DNA from: Streptomyces sp. NBC_01454
GTDB lineage: Bacteria; Actinomycetota; Actinomycetes; Streptomycetales; Streptomycetaceae
DNA length: 64,000 nt
Direction: 5' to 3'
NCBI RefSeq assembly: GCF_036227565.1
Contig: NZ_CP109460.1
Coordinates: forward strand, 6,510,001 to 6,574,000
Shown: positions 35,755 to 45,819 of the stretch, piece by piece
Layout: each line of letters starts with the position of its first letter
How positions within the stretch are numbered: position 1 is the first letter of the stretch
The notes under the pieces: model-generated
Told to the model about the DNA's origin: nothing
The model's input: only the letters and a program-made list of their open reading frames with translations
Databases searched by the model: none
Translations under genes and position numbers: made by a program

Positions 35755-36836
35755 GGACCGCCCTCGTCATCGGAACGGGCCTGATCGGCACCTCGGCCGC
35801 GCTCGCGCTGCACGCACGGGGCGTGCAGGTCTTCCTGGAGGACCACGACCCGGCCCAGGCCCGCACCGCCGCCGCGCTCGGCGCGGGCACCGCCGAGGCC
35901 CCCGGGGCACCGGTCGATCTGGCGATCGTGGCCGTCCCGCCGGCCCATGTCGCCTCGGCCCTGGCGGAGGCGATGCGGCGCGGCGTGGCCCGTGCGTACA
36001 TCGACGTCGCCAGCGTCAAGGGCGGCCCGCGCCGTGAGCTGGAGGCGTCGGGCTGCGAGCTGTCCGGCTACCTCGGCACCCACCCGATGGCCGGCAAGGA
36101 GCGCTCCGGCCCGCTGGCCGCCACCGCCGATCTCTTCGAGGGCCGCCCCTGGGTGCTCACCCCCACCCGCGACGGCAACACCGAGGTGCTCAATCTCGCG
36201 CTGGAGCTGGTCGCGCTGTGCCGGGCCGTCCCGGTCGTGATGGACGCGGACGCGCACGACCGCGCCGTCGCCCTGGTCTCGCACACCCCCCAGCTGCTCT
36301 CCAGCCTCGTCGCCGCCCGCCTCAAGGGCGCCGACGAGACCGCCGTGCGCCTCTGCGGCCAGGGCATCCGGGATGTGACGCGGATCGCGGCCTCCGACCC
36401 GGGGATGTGGATCGACATCCTGTCCGCCAACCCGGGCCCGGTCGCCGATGTGCTGTCCGAGGTCGCCGCCGATCTCGACGAGACCGTGCGGTCGCTGCGG
36501 GCCCTGGAGTCCGCCGACGAGGAGAAGCGCGGCGGCGGCGCCCTCGGCATCGAGGACGTGCTCCGCCGCGGCAACGCCGGCCGGGACCGGGTGCCCGGCA
36601 AGCACGGCGCCGCCCCGGCCACCTACGAGATCGTCGCCGTCCACATCGGCGACCAGCCCGGTGAGCTGGCCCGGATCTTCGCCGACGCCGGCCGGGTGGG
36701 GGTCAACATCGAGGACGTCCGCATCGAGCACGCCACCGGTCAGCAGGCGGGCTTCATCCAGCTCATGGTCGAGCCGCAGGCCGTGCCGGTGCTGACCGCG
36801 GAGCTGCGGGAGCGGGGCTGGTCCATCCGGCAGTGA
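35751..36836 (+). CDS. tyrA: Prephenate dehydrogenase with ACT domain
   Basis: NAD-dependent oxidative decarboxylation of prephenate to 4-hydroxyphenylpyruvate. 361 aa: Rossmann motif VIGTGLIGTSAALALHARG (5-23), AIVAVPPAHVASALAEA and CELSGYLGTHPMAGKERSGP with the substrate His. The helical domain includes DADAHDRAVALVSHTPQLLS. The C-terminal ACT domain (about 290-361), YEIVAVHIGDQPGELARIFA followed by NIEDVRIEH, suggests feedback control by an amino acid. GTG 35751 overlaps the aroH stop. Confidence 0.94.
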   Translation: MRTALVIGTGLIGTSAALALHARGVQVFLEDHDPAQARTAAALGAGTAEAPGAPVDLAIVAVPPAHVASALAEAMRRGVARAYIDVASVKGGPRRELEASGCELSGYLGTHPMAGKERSGPLAATADLFEGRPWVLTPTRDGNTEVLNLALELVALCRAVPVVMDADAHDRAVALVSHTPQLLSSLVAARLKGADETAVRLCGQGIRDVTRIAASDPGMWIDILSANPGPVADVLSEVAADLDETVRSLRALESADEEKRGGGALGIEDVLRRGNAGRDRVPGKHGAAPATYEIVAVHIGDQPGELARIFADAGRVGVNIEDVRIEHATGQQAGFIQLMVEPQAVPVLTAELRERGWSIRQ

Positions 36837-36934
36837 GACCGTGGACGGGGCGGTGCGGGTGAGCCAGTAACCTTGTCCGAGGCCCTTATGGCCCTTGGAC
36901 CCCCGCCCCGTGTACAAGAAAGGTGTTCGTCACC

Positions 36935-37663
36935 GTGGAAACCGCCGCTCGGACCGCACCGGCAGCAGTGATTGTCGCCATCGACGGCCCCGCAGGCACG
37001 GGCAAGTCCAGCACGTCCAAGGCCGTCGCCGCAGGGCTCGGCCTCGGCTACCTCGACACCGGCGCCCAGTACCGCGCGATCACCTGGTGGATGCTGAACA
37101 ACGGCATCGACGTCAATGACGCGATCGCGGTGGCCGACGCCGCCGCCAAGCCCGTGATCGTCTCCGGTACCGACCCGGCCGCCCCGACCATCACGGTCGA
37201 CGGCCTGGACGCCGCGGGCCCGATCCGCACCCAGGAGGTCACCGCCGCGGTCAGCGCCGTGAGCGCCGTTCCCGAGGTGCGGGCGCTGATCACCGACCTC
37301 CAGCGCTCCATCGCCGCCGAGGCGCCGCACGGCATCGTCGTCGAGGGCCGGGACATCGGCATCACCGTCCTGCCGGACGCCGACCTCAAGATCTTCCTGA
37401 CCGCCTCCCCCGAGGCCCGGGCGGCCCGCCGCAGCGGCGAGCTCAAGGGCAAGGACCCGCAGGCGACCGACCTGGCCGCCACCCGCGAGGCGCTGATCAA
37501 GCGGGACGCCGCCGACTCCGGCCGGAAGACCTCGCCGCTGGCCAAGGCGGACGACGCGGTCGAGGTGGACACCACCGAGCTGACCCTGGAGCAGGTCATC
37601 GAGTGCGTGGTCACCCTCATCGAGGGCGCCGGCGCCGAGAAGGCGGGGCGGGTCACCCGGTGA
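36935..37663 (+). CDS. cmk: Cytidylate kinase
   Basis: Phosphorylates CMP/dCMP to the diphosphate. 242 aa: P-loop DGPAGTGKSSTSKAVAAGLG (17-36), LGYLDTGAQYRAITWWMLNN, the CMP-binding insert with IRTQEVTAAVSAVSAVPEVR, GIVVEGRDIGITVLPDADLK and the lid RSGELKGKDPQATDLAATRE. GTG 36935 (VETAARTAPA) is 11 bases from AAAGG; GTG 36923 overlaps that site and is less likely. Its stop overlaps the next start at 37660. Confidence 0.95.
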   Translation: METAARTAPAAVIVAIDGPAGTGKSSTSKAVAAGLGLGYLDTGAQYRAITWWMLNNGIDVNDAIAVADAAAKPVIVSGTDPAAPTITVDGLDAAGPIRTQEVTAAVSAVSAVPEVRALITDLQRSIAAEAPHGIVVEGRDIGITVLPDADLKIFLTASPEARAARRSGELKGKDPQATDLAATREALIKRDAADSGRKTSPLAKADDAVEVDTTELTLEQVIECVVTLIEGAGAEKAGRVTR

Positions 37664-38340
37664 CCGACAGCGGCAGTGCGCCGAGCGCGGCAGGCGCCGC
37701 GGTCGGCCGGCGGATCGGCATCGGCCTGATGTACGGGCTGTGGCGGCCGCGGGTGCTGGGCGCCTGGCGGGTGCCCTCGGCCGGCCCGGTGATCCTCGCC
37801 GTCAACCACTCGCACGGCATCGACGGCCCGATGCTGATGGGCACCGCGCCGCGGCCGGTGCACTTCCTGATCAAGAAGGAAGCCTTCGCCGGCCCGCTGG
37901 ACCCGTTTCTGCGGGGCATCGGGCAGGTGAAGGTGGACCGCAGCACCGCCGACCGCAAGGCGATCACCGACGCGCTCGGGGTGCTGAAGAACGGCGGGGT
38001 GCTGGGGATCTTCCCGGAAGGCACCCGGGGCGAGGGCGACTTCGCCTCCCTGCGGTCCGGCCTGGCGTACTTCGCGGTGCGCTCCGGCGCCCCGGTCGTG
38101 CCGGTGGCGGTGCTCGGCAGCACGGACCGCCACAGCCGGCTGACCCCGGCCGTACCGCCGCTGCGCGCCCGTGTCGATGTCGTCTTCGGTGACGCCTTCG
38201 AGGCACAGGAAGGCGCCGGTGACGGGCGGCAGGCGGGCACCGGCCGGCGCACCCGTAAGGCGCTCGACGAGGCGACCGTACGGATCCAGGAGCGGCTGAC
38301 CGCCCACCTGGACCGGGCCCGGCGCCTGACCGGGCGCTGA
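37660..38340 (+). CDS. PlsC-family 1-acylglycerol-3-phosphate O-acyltransferase
   Basis: 226-aa membrane-associated acyltransferase, probably in phospholipid synthesis. It carries the H-x4-D motif in VILAVNHSHGIDGPMLMG, KKEAFAGPLDPFLRGIGQVK, VDRSTADRKA and the glycerolipid-binding GIFPEGTRGEGDFASL, followed by GAPVVPVAVLGSTD. GTG 37660 overlaps the cmk stop (GTGA). The cmk-plsC-der arrangement is typical of Streptomyces and other actinobacteria. Confidence 0.92.
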   Translation: MTDSGSAPSAAGAAVGRRIGIGLMYGLWRPRVLGAWRVPSAGPVILAVNHSHGIDGPMLMGTAPRPVHFLIKKEAFAGPLDPFLRGIGQVKVDRSTADRKAITDALGVLKNGGVLGIFPEGTRGEGDFASLRSGLAYFAVRSGAPVVPVAVLGSTDRHSRLTPAVPPLRARVDVVFGDAFEAQEGAGDGRQAGTGRRTRKALDEATVRIQERLTAHLDRARRLTGR

Positions 38341-38410
38341 CCCCACACTTGAGTAGTGGGCCGCGGACGAGCGGCCCACCGACCACGATGATGAACGAGG
38401 AACGGACTTC

Positions 38411-39871
38411 ATGAACGACCAGAACCCCACCGGCGACGAGCACGGTGCGCTTGGCGACGCCGAGTACGCGGAGTTCATGGAGCTCGCCGCGGAAGAGGGC
38501 TTCGACCTGGAGGAGGTCGGGGGCGACATCGCCGCGGCCGGCCACGGCCCGCTGCCCGTCCTCGCCGTCATCGGCCGCCCCAACGTCGGCAAGTCGACGC
38601 TGGTGAACCGCATCATCGGCCGCCGTGAGGCGGTCGTCGAGGACCGGCCGGGCGTCACCCGCGACCGCGTCACCTACGAGGCCGACTGGAACGGCCGCCG
38701 CTTCAAGGTCGTCGACACCGGCGGCTGGGAGCAGGACGTCCTCGGCATCGACGCCTCCGTGGCGATGCAGGCCGAGTTCGCCATCGAGGCCGCCGACGCG
38801 GTGGTCTTCGTCGTCGACGCCAAGGTCGGCGCGACCGACACCGACGAGGCCGTCGTCAAGCTGCTGCGCCGCGCCGGCAAGCCCGTGGTCCTGGTCGCCA
38901 ACAAGGTGGACGGCCCGTCGGGCGAGGCCGACGCCGCCATGCTGTGGTCGCTCGGCCTCGGCGAGCCGCACCCGGTCTCCGCCCTCCACGGCCGGGGCAC
39001 CGGCGACATGCTCGACGCCGCACTGGACGCCCTGCCCGAGGCGCCCGCGCAGACCTTCGGCGCCGCGCTGGGCGGCCCCCGGCGGATCGCGCTGATCGGC
39101 CGCCCGAACGTGGGCAAGTCGTCGCTGCTGAACAAGGTCGCCGGCGAGGAGCGGGTGGTCGTCAACGAGGTGGCCGGCACCACCCGTGACCCGGTCGACG
39201 AGATGATCGAACTCGGCGGCAAGACCTGGAAGTTCGTGGACACCGCCGGTATCCGCCGCCGGGTGCACCTCCAGGAAGGCGCCGACTACTACGCCTCGCT
39301 GCGCACCGCGGCGGCCGTGGAGAAGGCCGAGGTCGCCGTCGTCCTGATCGACGCGTCCGAGTCCATCAGCGTCCAGGACCAGCGCATCATCACCATGGCC
39401 GTCGAGGCCGGCCGCGCCCTGGTCATCGCCTACAACAAGTGGGACACCCTCGACGAGGAGCGCCGCTTCTACCTGGAGCGGGAGATCGAGCGGGACCTCG
39501 TGCAGATCCCGTGGGCGATGCGGGTGAACGTCTCCGCGCGCACCGGCCGCCACATGGAGAAGCTGGTCCCGGCGATCGAGACCGCGCTGGCCGGCTGGGA
39601 GACCCGGATCCCCACCGGGCGGCTGAACGCCTTCCTCGGCGAGATCGTCGCCTCGCACCCGCACCCGATCCGCGGCGGCAAGCAGCCCCGCATCCTCTTC
39701 GGCACGCAGGCGGGCACCAAGCCGCCGCGCTTCGTCCTCTTCGCCTCCGGCTTCCTGGAGGCCGGCTACCGCCGCTTCGTCGAGCGCCGGCTGCGCGAGG
39801 AGTTCAGCTTCGACGGGACGCCGATCCACATCTCCGTGCGGGTGCGCGAGAAGCGCAGCAAGAAGAAGTAG
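38411..39871 (+). CDS. der: Ribosome biogenesis GTPase Der (EngA)
   Basis: Tandem-GTPase factor for 50S subunit maturation. 486 aa: an acidic N-terminal extension (1-50); GTPase 1 with [16 protein letters not shown] (about 55), DTGG and NKVD; GTPase 2 with [16 protein letters not shown] (about 230), DTAGIRRR and NKWD; and a C-terminal KH-like domain (about 375-480) ending [14 protein letters not shown] 38411 with GAGGAACGG upstream. All G1-G4 motifs are intact. Confidence 0.97.
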   Translation: MNDQNPTGDEHGALGDAEYAEFMELAAEEGFDLEEVGGDIAAAGHGPLPVLAVIGRPNVGKSTLVNRIIGRREAVVEDRPGVTRDRVTYEADWNGRRFKVVDTGGWEQDVLGIDASVAMQAEFAIEAADAVVFVVDAKVGATDTDEAVVKLLRRAGKPVVLVANKVDGPSGEADAAMLWSLGLGEPHPVSALHGRGTGDMLDAALDALPEAPAQTFGAALGGPRRIALIGRPNVGKSSLLNKVAGEERVVVNEVAGTTRDPVDEMIELGGKTWKFVDTAGIRRRVHLQEGADYYASLRTAAAVEKAEVAVVLIDASESISVQDQRIITMAVEAGRALVIAYNKWDTLDEERRFYLEREIERDLVQIPWAMRVNVSARTGRHMEKLVPAIETALAGWETRIPTGRLNAFLGEIVASHPHPIRGGKQPRILFGTQAGTKPPRFVLFASGFLEAGYRRFVERRLREEFSFDGTPIHISVRVREKRSKKK

Positions 39872-39896
39872 CGGCTCCCGGGGCCGCGCGGGCGGA

Positions 39897-40181
39897 TCAG
39901 CGTCCGTGCGGCCGGGTGTCGCGCTGCGCCGGCGGCAGCGCCGGTGCGTGGCCCCGGCGGTGGTAGGGCTGCCGGTTCACGACCTCCCAGTGGCCGGCGG
40001 GCGCCGCCGCGCCCCAGTCCCCGGCCCCGCGCAGCACCTCCGGGAGCTCCGGCTCGTCCGTACGGTCCCCGGGCAGTGCCCGGAAGGAGCGGCGGTACTC
40101 GGCGTACAGCGCGTCATAGATCGGGGTGGCCGAGCCGTGCTCCGTGGTGTGCGCCGTCCCGTGTTCGTACGACGGGCGCAT
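39897..40181 (-). CDS. Small hypothetical protein
   Basis: 94 aa, not recognised. From ATG 40181: MRPSYEHGTAHTTEHGSATP, IYDALYAEYRRSFRALPGDR, LPEVLRGAGDWGAAAPAGHW, ending HHRRGHAPALPP-like basic residues. The YDALYAEYRRSFRALPGDR segment looks like a conserved amphipathic helix, and codon usage fits its neighbours. The gene converges on der, 25 bases away. An upstream in-frame extension exists but lacks a better start. Function unknown. Confidence 0.6.
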   Translation of the reverse strand: MRPSYEHGTAHTTEHGSATPIYDALYAEYRRSFRALPGDRTDEPELPEVLRGAGDWGAAAPAGHWEVVNRQPYHRRGHAPALPPAQRDTRPHGR

Positions 40182-40354
40182 GCCGGGGATCGGGTGGGTG
40201 TACGGGGCGCGGGAGGAGGCGTCGTATGCGTGCACGTATGTGCCAACGACCCCGATGGCCGCGGGATGCGGCTTTCGCGCGGAAATGGCTGATCGCGAGG
40301 GCATGACCGTCCGGAAGGGCGGTCCTGTCCCCGCGATCGGGTACCGAGCGGCGG

Positions 40355-41164
40355 TCAGGTGCCGGCCAGCGGCATCTCCGCGGCGACCAGGGCGCCCTTC
40401 GCCGCGGCGTTCTCCAGCGCCTGCCGCATCAGGTCCTCGCGCGGCTGGTGGCCGATGGTGCCGGCCGGCGCGGCGTACATCAGCACCGACTGCGCCTTGT
40501 TGGCCGCGGCGCGCCAGCCGTCGGAGACGGCCAGCGGCTGGTGGGCCTGCCACCAGGCGGCCTGGTTGCCGGCGCCGCCCGGCTGGAGGACGGCGTGCAG
40601 CTTGCCCATGGCCAGCAGCGCGGACCAGCCCGGGTTCGGGCCGGGGAGCTGGTTCATGTCCGTCACCGGGTGGAAACCCTGCTCCAGGAGCAGCGGGAGG
40701 AAGTCGTCGTCCGGGCGGGCCGAGCCGGGGCGGGCGATCGGGCCGTCCGGCTCGACCACCAGGGCCGGGCGCAGATCGCCCTCGATCAGCACCAGGCCGC
40801 AGGTGATCCCGAGGGTCGCCTGGCGCGGGGTGGTGGGGACCGGGGTGGCCGGCGCGGGCTGCGCTCCCGGCACACGGGCGGCGGCGTCCTCTCCGGTGAT
40901 GGAGCGCACGGCTCCCTGGAGCTGCTCCTCCGACACCGGGACGACCTGCGACGGGATGCAGGTGGCATGGGCGAACGCGAGCACCGCGGTCTCCTCGCCC
41001 ACGAACAGGACGGTGCTGGTGCGCTCCTGGTCGCTGTCTCCGGGGGTCCGGCAGGAGGTGCAGTCATAGCTGCCGGGGGCGTCGCCACCGGCCAGCAGGC
41101 GGTCGGCTTCGTCGTCGCCGATCTCGGCGCGAACGTCGTCACTGACGTCGAGCATGCGCGGCAC
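40355..41164 (-). CDS. Hypothetical protein with an N-terminal Cys pair
   Basis: 269 aa. The N-terminus MLDVSDDVRAEIGDDEADRL is followed by YDCTSCRTPGDSDQERTSTV, a C-x2-C pair that might bind metal, then LFVGEETAVLAFAHATCIPS. The second half (GLVLIEGDLRPALVVEPDGP, LLEQGFHPVTDMNQLPGPNP, AWWQAHQPLAVSDGWRAAAN) looks like a separate globular domain. No TM segment or signal peptide. GTG 41164 has GAGGAG about 8 bases upstream; ATG 41155 is an alternative. I recall it as a conserved Streptomyces protein of unknown function. Confidence 0.75.
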   Translation of the reverse strand: MPRMLDVSDDVRAEIGDDEADRLLAGGDAPGSYDCTSCRTPGDSDQERTSTVLFVGEETAVLAFAHATCIPSQVVPVSEEQLQGAVRSITGEDAAARVPGAQPAPATPVPTTPRQATLGITCGLVLIEGDLRPALVVEPDGPIARPGSARPDDDFLPLLLEQGFHPVTDMNQLPGPNPGWSALLAMGKLHAVLQPGGAGNQAAWWQAHQPLAVSDGWRAAANKAQSVLMYAAPAGTIGHQPREDLMRQALENAAAKGALVAAEMPLAGT

Positions 41165-41325
41165 GGGTGGCTCCTCGATCTCTGTGCGTCTGCCGGGTGG
41201 TCTCCCGGCTCGTACCAGGACAACGGGTGACCTGCGGCAGGAGTCACGCGAGGACGGGAACAGAATCGAACCAATCGCCGCACAGTGGAAATCAACGGAA
41301 AGCCGCCCCGCAAGCGGTCACATAG

Positions 41326-42060
<735 letters not shown>

Positions 42061-42125
42061 CGCCCCCGGCCGTCCCGGGTGGCTCGTACCGCTCGTGCTT
42101 CCCGGGCCCTGCCGTACTCTCGTGC

Positions 42126-42161
42126 CCTCCCGTACCTCCCGTGCCTCCCGTACCTCCCACC
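42126..42161 (+). repeat. 9-bp tandem repeat, four units
   Basis: cctcccgta/cctcccgtg units repeat four times in the non-coding region after the Rpf gene. It may be simple slippage sequence. Confidence 0.6.
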
Positions 42162-42243
42162 GCTCCGGTGTGCCCGCTGGCCGGCGCCCCCGTGAGGTGA
42201 GCAACTCCCGCCCGGTCTCCGTAAGGACAGGCGGCGGCAGCTT

Positions 42244-42262
42244 CTGGAATTGGATATTCCAG
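42244..42262. promoter_or_regulatory. Inverted repeat CTGGAAT-N5-ATTCCAG
   Basis: A perfect 7-bp dyad in an A/T-richer patch, 221 bases upstream of the GT4 gene. Candidate operator; the regulator is not known. Confidence 0.4.
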
Positions 42263-42482
42263 TTCACCGGAGGTGGAGGGAATTCACGGCTATGCGGTTC
42301 CATCAAGCCGTTACCGATGTCCTAACTCTTTCGGAACAACTTGGCGTAACCCCCCAACCCGGAACCTCCTTTCGGGGTCCTTCCGTTCAGCAGGGGGATA
42401 CGTCGCGCCCTACAGGAAAGGAGCGCGACGTCACCCACGGGGAGACCAGCACGGACCGGAAGACCAGGGGATACGGGGACGG

Positions 42483-43742
42483 ATGCACATCTCATTCCTG
42501 ATTCACAACGCGTACGGGATAGGGGGGACGATCCGCACCACGTTCAACCTGGCCCGCACGCTCGCCGACCAGCACGACGTCGAGATCGTCTCCGTCCTGC
42601 GCCACCGCGACGCGCCGGTCTTCGACCTCGGCCCGCGGGTCGCGCTGCGGCACCTCGTGGACATCAGGGAGAGCGGCCCCGGCTACGAGGGCGCGGATCC
42701 CGCGCACGCCCGCCCGGCCAGGGTCTTCCCCGCCGCCGAGGTCCGCTACCGCCAGTACAGCGAGCTCACCGACCGGCGGATCGCCCAGCATCTGGGCCGC
42801 ACCGAGGCCGATGTCCTGGTCGGCACCCGGCCCGGACTCAATGTGCACATCGCCAAGCAGGCGCGCCGCGGCCCGGTCCGCATGGGCCAGGAGCACCTCA
42901 CCCTGGACACCCATCACCCGGAGCTCAAGCTGGCGCTGCGCAGCGCCTATCCGCGCCTCGACGCGGTCACCACCGTCACCGAGGCCGACGCCCGCGCCTA
43001 CCGCCGTACGCTGCGGCTGCCCGGTGTGCGCATCGAGGCGGTGCCCAACAGCGTGCCGGCGCCCGCCGTCGAGGCCGCCGACGGCAGCGGCAAGTGGGTC
43101 GTCGCCGCCGGCCGGCTCACCCGCGTCAAGCGCTACGACGTGCTCATCCGCGCCTTCGCCCAGGTCGTCGCCGCGCGCCCCGACTGGCGGCTGCGGATAT
43201 ACGGCGGCGGCGCGGAGAAGGCCGCGCTGCGCGCGCTGATCGAGGAACTCGGCCTGTACAACCACGTCTTCCTGATGGGCCCGGCCAACCCCCTGGAGGC
43301 CGAGTGGGCCAAGGGCTCGATCGCGGCCGTCTCCTCCAGCCTGGAGTCCTTCGGGATGACGATCGTCGAGGCCATGCGCTGCGGACTGCCGGTCGTCGCC
43401 ACCAACTGCCCGCACGGCCCCGGCGAAATCATCGCCGACGGGGTGGACGGCAAGCTGGTGCCGGTCGGCGACCCGCAGGCGCTCGCCGGCTCCCTGCTCA
43501 CGCTGATCAACGACGATGACGCCCGCATACGGATGGGCGGCGCCGCGCTGGCCTCCTCCGCCCGCTTCGACCCCGCCACGGTCGCCGGGCGCTACGAGGA
43601 CCTTTTCGGGGAACTGCTCGCCCGCCGCCGGGGAAGCCGGCTGCAGTGCGGCCTGCATCGCGCCCGGGGAGCCCTGCTCAGCGGCGCGTACGCCACCAAG
43701 GATGCGGCCCGCGCCGCGCTGAGAGGGGTGCGGACGGTATGA
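42483..43742 (+). CDS. GT4-family glycosyltransferase
   Basis: 419 aa. N-terminal MHISFLIHNAYGIGGTIRTT, the acceptor-domain Gly loop with AYGIGGTIRTTFNLA; C-terminal VVAAGRLTRVKRYDVLIRAF, LRIYGGGAEKAALRALIEEL, VFLMGPANPLEAEWAKGSIA and VSSSLESFGMTIVEAMRCGL (E-x7-E motif), NCPHGPGEIIADGVDG. It is most like enzymes of cell-wall glycopolymer synthesis. ATG 42483 begins directly at the fold. Its TGA overlaps the next gene's ATG (ATGA), forming a two-gene operon with a protein of unknown function. Confidence 0.9.
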   Translation: MHISFLIHNAYGIGGTIRTTFNLARTLADQHDVEIVSVLRHRDAPVFDLGPRVALRHLVDIRESGPGYEGADPAHARPARVFPAAEVRYRQYSELTDRRIAQHLGRTEADVLVGTRPGLNVHIAKQARRGPVRMGQEHLTLDTHHPELKLALRSAYPRLDAVTTVTEADARAYRRTLRLPGVRIEAVPNSVPAPAVEAADGSGKWVVAAGRLTRVKRYDVLIRAFAQVVAARPDWRLRIYGGGAEKAALRALIEELGLYNHVFLMGPANPLEAEWAKGSIAAVSSSLESFGMTIVEAMRCGLPVVATNCPHGPGEIIADGVDGKLVPVGDPQALAGSLLTLINDDDARIRMGGAALASSARFDPATVAGRYEDLFGELLARRRGSRLQCGLHRARGALLSGAYATKDAARAALRGVRTV

Positions 43743-44716
43743 CGGCGCCGAGCCAGCTGACCGTGACCGGACACAACACGAAGGAGTCCTCCGCCATCGA
43801 CCAGGAACCCGAGGCGCCGGACAGACCGGGGCCCGACGGCACCGAACCGCCGCCGGAGCGGGACGCAGGGACGGCGCCGGCGGAGCTGCGGGCCGACTGC
43901 ATCGCGGACTCCGCGGGCGGTCTCACCTTCGATCTGAGCGTCCCTCAGGACCTGCACACCACCTGGAGCGCGGCGCTGGTGCTGCGGCTGCGCGGCGGCG
44001 ACGGTGCGGACGACGCGGTACGGCTGCCGCTCGGGCCGAACGGCGCCGGCCGGCTGCGTGCCGTGCTGCCCAGTACCGTCGCGCTCGCCGAGGGCCGCTG
44101 GAACGCCTACGCCGACCTCGGCGACGGCGAGGACCCCCGGCGCCTGCTGCCGGGCATCAACGATCTGCGCTCGCTGGTGGACCGCCGGCCGCTGGCGGGC
44201 ATCGGCCGGCTCGGCGTGCGCATCCCGTACGCGACCAAGTTCGGCAATCTCGCGCTGCGCAGCTGGCTGCGCGGCCCGCACGCCGAGGCCGGCGACATCC
44301 TCGTCACGCCCGACGGCATGACGGTCTCCGGCCGGCTCTACGGCGCCGCACCGGCGGCCGGCGCCCGGGCGGAGGCATGGCTGCGCCGCACCGCGGCGTC
44401 CGCGGAAGCCCCCGCGGTCACGGTCACCGTCCCGCTGACCGTCGAGGGCGCGGAATTCAGCTTCACGCTGCCCTACGCCGAGCCGGCCGGTCACTGGGAG
44501 GACGGCAGTGAGCCGTGGGACCTGTGGCTGCGCCCGGCGGAGGGCGCCCGGCCGGTGCGGATCGCCCGCCTCCTGGACGACGTCGCCGACAAGAAGCAGA
44601 TCTTCACCTACCCCGCGATGCCGGTGCCGACCGCCGCGGGACACCTGAGGGCCGGTCCGTACTACACGCTCGACAACGACCTGGCCCTGCGGATCGCGGG
44701 ACCGGCCGGGAGCTGA
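43739..44716 (+). CDS. Hypothetical beta-rich protein coupled to the GT4 gene
   Basis: 325 aa. Residues 1-50 are acidic/Pro-rich and probably disordered. The rest is predicted to be mostly beta: LTFDLSVPQDLHTTWSAALV, RWNAYADLGDGEDPRRLLPG, IPYATKFGNLALRSWL, GAEFSFTLPYAEPAGHWEDG, EPWDLWLRPAEGARPVRIAR, and the ending KQIFTYPAMPVPTAAGHL, PYYTLDNDLALRIAG. From memory, similar 'weakly folded sandwich plus PYYT-DND' tails occur next to teichoic-acid-type glycerophosphotransferases in Streptomyces; this is not certain. No TM segment or signal peptide. Start-stop overlap with the GT4 gene suggests a shared envelope pathway. Function unknown. Confidence 0.7.
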   Translation: MTAPSQLTVTGHNTKESSAIDQEPEAPDRPGPDGTEPPPERDAGTAPAELRADCIADSAGGLTFDLSVPQDLHTTWSAALVLRLRGGDGADDAVRLPLGPNGAGRLRAVLPSTVALAEGRWNAYADLGDGEDPRRLLPGINDLRSLVDRRPLAGIGRLGVRIPYATKFGNLALRSWLRGPHAEAGDILVTPDGMTVSGRLYGAAPAAGARAEAWLRRTAASAEAPAVTVTVPLTVEGAEFSFTLPYAEPAGHWEDGSEPWDLWLRPAEGARPVRIARLLDDVADKKQIFTYPAMPVPTAAGHLRAGPYYTLDNDLALRIAGPAGS

Positions 44717-44787
44717 CGGGAAGCGGCCCGCCCGGCCGGGGCGCAACGAGGACCGTACCTGTCCGCAAAGGCTGCGAGACTCCTGTC

Positions 44788-45819
44788 ATGTTGGAGACCT
44801 CGGCACGGCTGCTCCGCCTGCTTTCCCTGCTGCAGTCCCACCGGGAGTGGTCCGGCGCCCAGCTCGCCGACCGGCTCGATGTCACCGCGCGCACGGTGCG
44901 CCGGGACATCGACCGGCTGCGCGAGCTGGGCTACCCCGTCCACTCCGCGTCCGGGACGGCGGGCGGCTACCGCCTCGGCGCCGGCGCCGAACTCCCGCCG
45001 CTGCTGCTGGACGACGACGAGGCGGTGGCGGTCGCGGTGGGACTGCGCACCGCCGCGGCCGGCGGGATCGAGGGCATCGAGGAGACCTCCGTTCGCGCGC
45101 TGGCGAAGCTGGAGCAGGTGCTGCCGCACCGGCTGCAGCGCCGGGTCGGCGCGCTGAACGCCTTCACCGTGCCGATGCTCGGCGGCGGCCCCCGGGTGGA
45201 CCCGAACACCCTCACCGAGCTCGCGCACGCCTGCCGGGACTGCCGGCGGCTCCGCTTCGACTACACCACCCATGACGGCACGCGCTCCCGCCGCACCGTG
45301 GAACCGCACCGCCTGGTCTGCGCCCGGCGCCACTGGTACCTCGTCGCCTGGGACACCGACCGCGCGGACTGGCGTACCTACCGCGTCGACCGCATCACCC
45401 CCACCCCGCCGCACGGCCCGCGCTTCACCCCGCGCCCCCCGCCGGCCGAGGACCTGGCCGCGTACGTCTCCCACGGCATCTCCACCGGCGCCTATGCCCG
45501 GCAGGCGACCGTGCTGGTGCACGCCCCGCTGGAGCGGGCCGCGGAGCGCATCGGCCCGGCCGCCGGGACGCTCGAGGCGGTCGACGCGCAGCGCTGCCTG
45601 CTGCACACCGGAGCCCACAGCCTCGACGTGATGGTGGTGCACCTGGTCCTGATGGGCTTCGACTTCGAGATCCGTGAGCCGCCCGAACTGCTCGGTCACG
45701 TACGGGAGATCAGGGACCGGCTGTCCCGGGCACTGGCAGCGGCGCCGGCTGCTGACCCACCTCCGGGTGGTGCAGATCGAACGCCGGGGACTCGGAGCGG
45801 ATCTTCGGCAGGGTCGTGA
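44788..45819 (+). CDS. HTH/WYL-domain transcriptional regulator
   Basis: 343 aa. DeoR-type winged HTH ([40 protein letters not shown], 1-60), [20 protein letters not shown], and a WYL ligand-sensing domain with the literal WYL in [20 protein letters not shown] (about 175-195), then YRVDRIT. The C-terminal WCX-like domain is [20 protein letters not shown] and [23 protein letters not shown] 44788 has no clear ribosome binding site, and a -10-like GAGACT lies about 7 bases upstream, so the mRNA may be leaderless. The last 110 bases overlap the convergent ctaD gene. Target genes unknown. Confidence 0.9.
   Translation: MLETSARLLRLLSLLQSHREWSGAQLADRLDVTARTVRRDIDRLRELGYPVHSASGTAGGYRLGAGAELPPLLLDDDEAVAVAVGLRTAAAGGIEGIEETSVRALAKLEQVLPHRLQRRVGALNAFTVPMLGGGPRVDPNTLTELAHACRDCRRLRFDYTTHDGTRSRRTVEPHRLVCARRHWYLVAWDTDRADWRTYRVDRITPTPPHGPRFTPRPPPAEDLAAYVSHGISTGAYARQATVLVHAPLERAAERIGPAAGTLEAVDAQRCLLHTGAHSLDVMVVHLVLMGFDFEIREPPELLGHVREIRDRLSRALAAAPAADPPPGGADRTPGTRSGSSAGS

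Larger units (their letters stand above)
42061..42482. other. 422-bp intergenic region before the GT4 operon
   Basis: No gene supported. It contains the tandem repeat at 42126, a 7-bp inverted repeat CTGGAAT/ATTCCAG (42244-42250 and 42256-42262, 5-base spacer) in an A/T-richer stretch, and several ribosome-binding-like AGGAAAGGAG sequences around 42413-42424. This looks like a promoter plus long leader. Confidence 0.5.

Noticed and set aside
36845..36911. Distant pairing ACGGGGCGG / CCGCCCCGT between tyrA and cmk
   Set aside because: The arms are about 50 bases apart with only weak inner pairing, so it is not convincing as a terminator or riboswitch.
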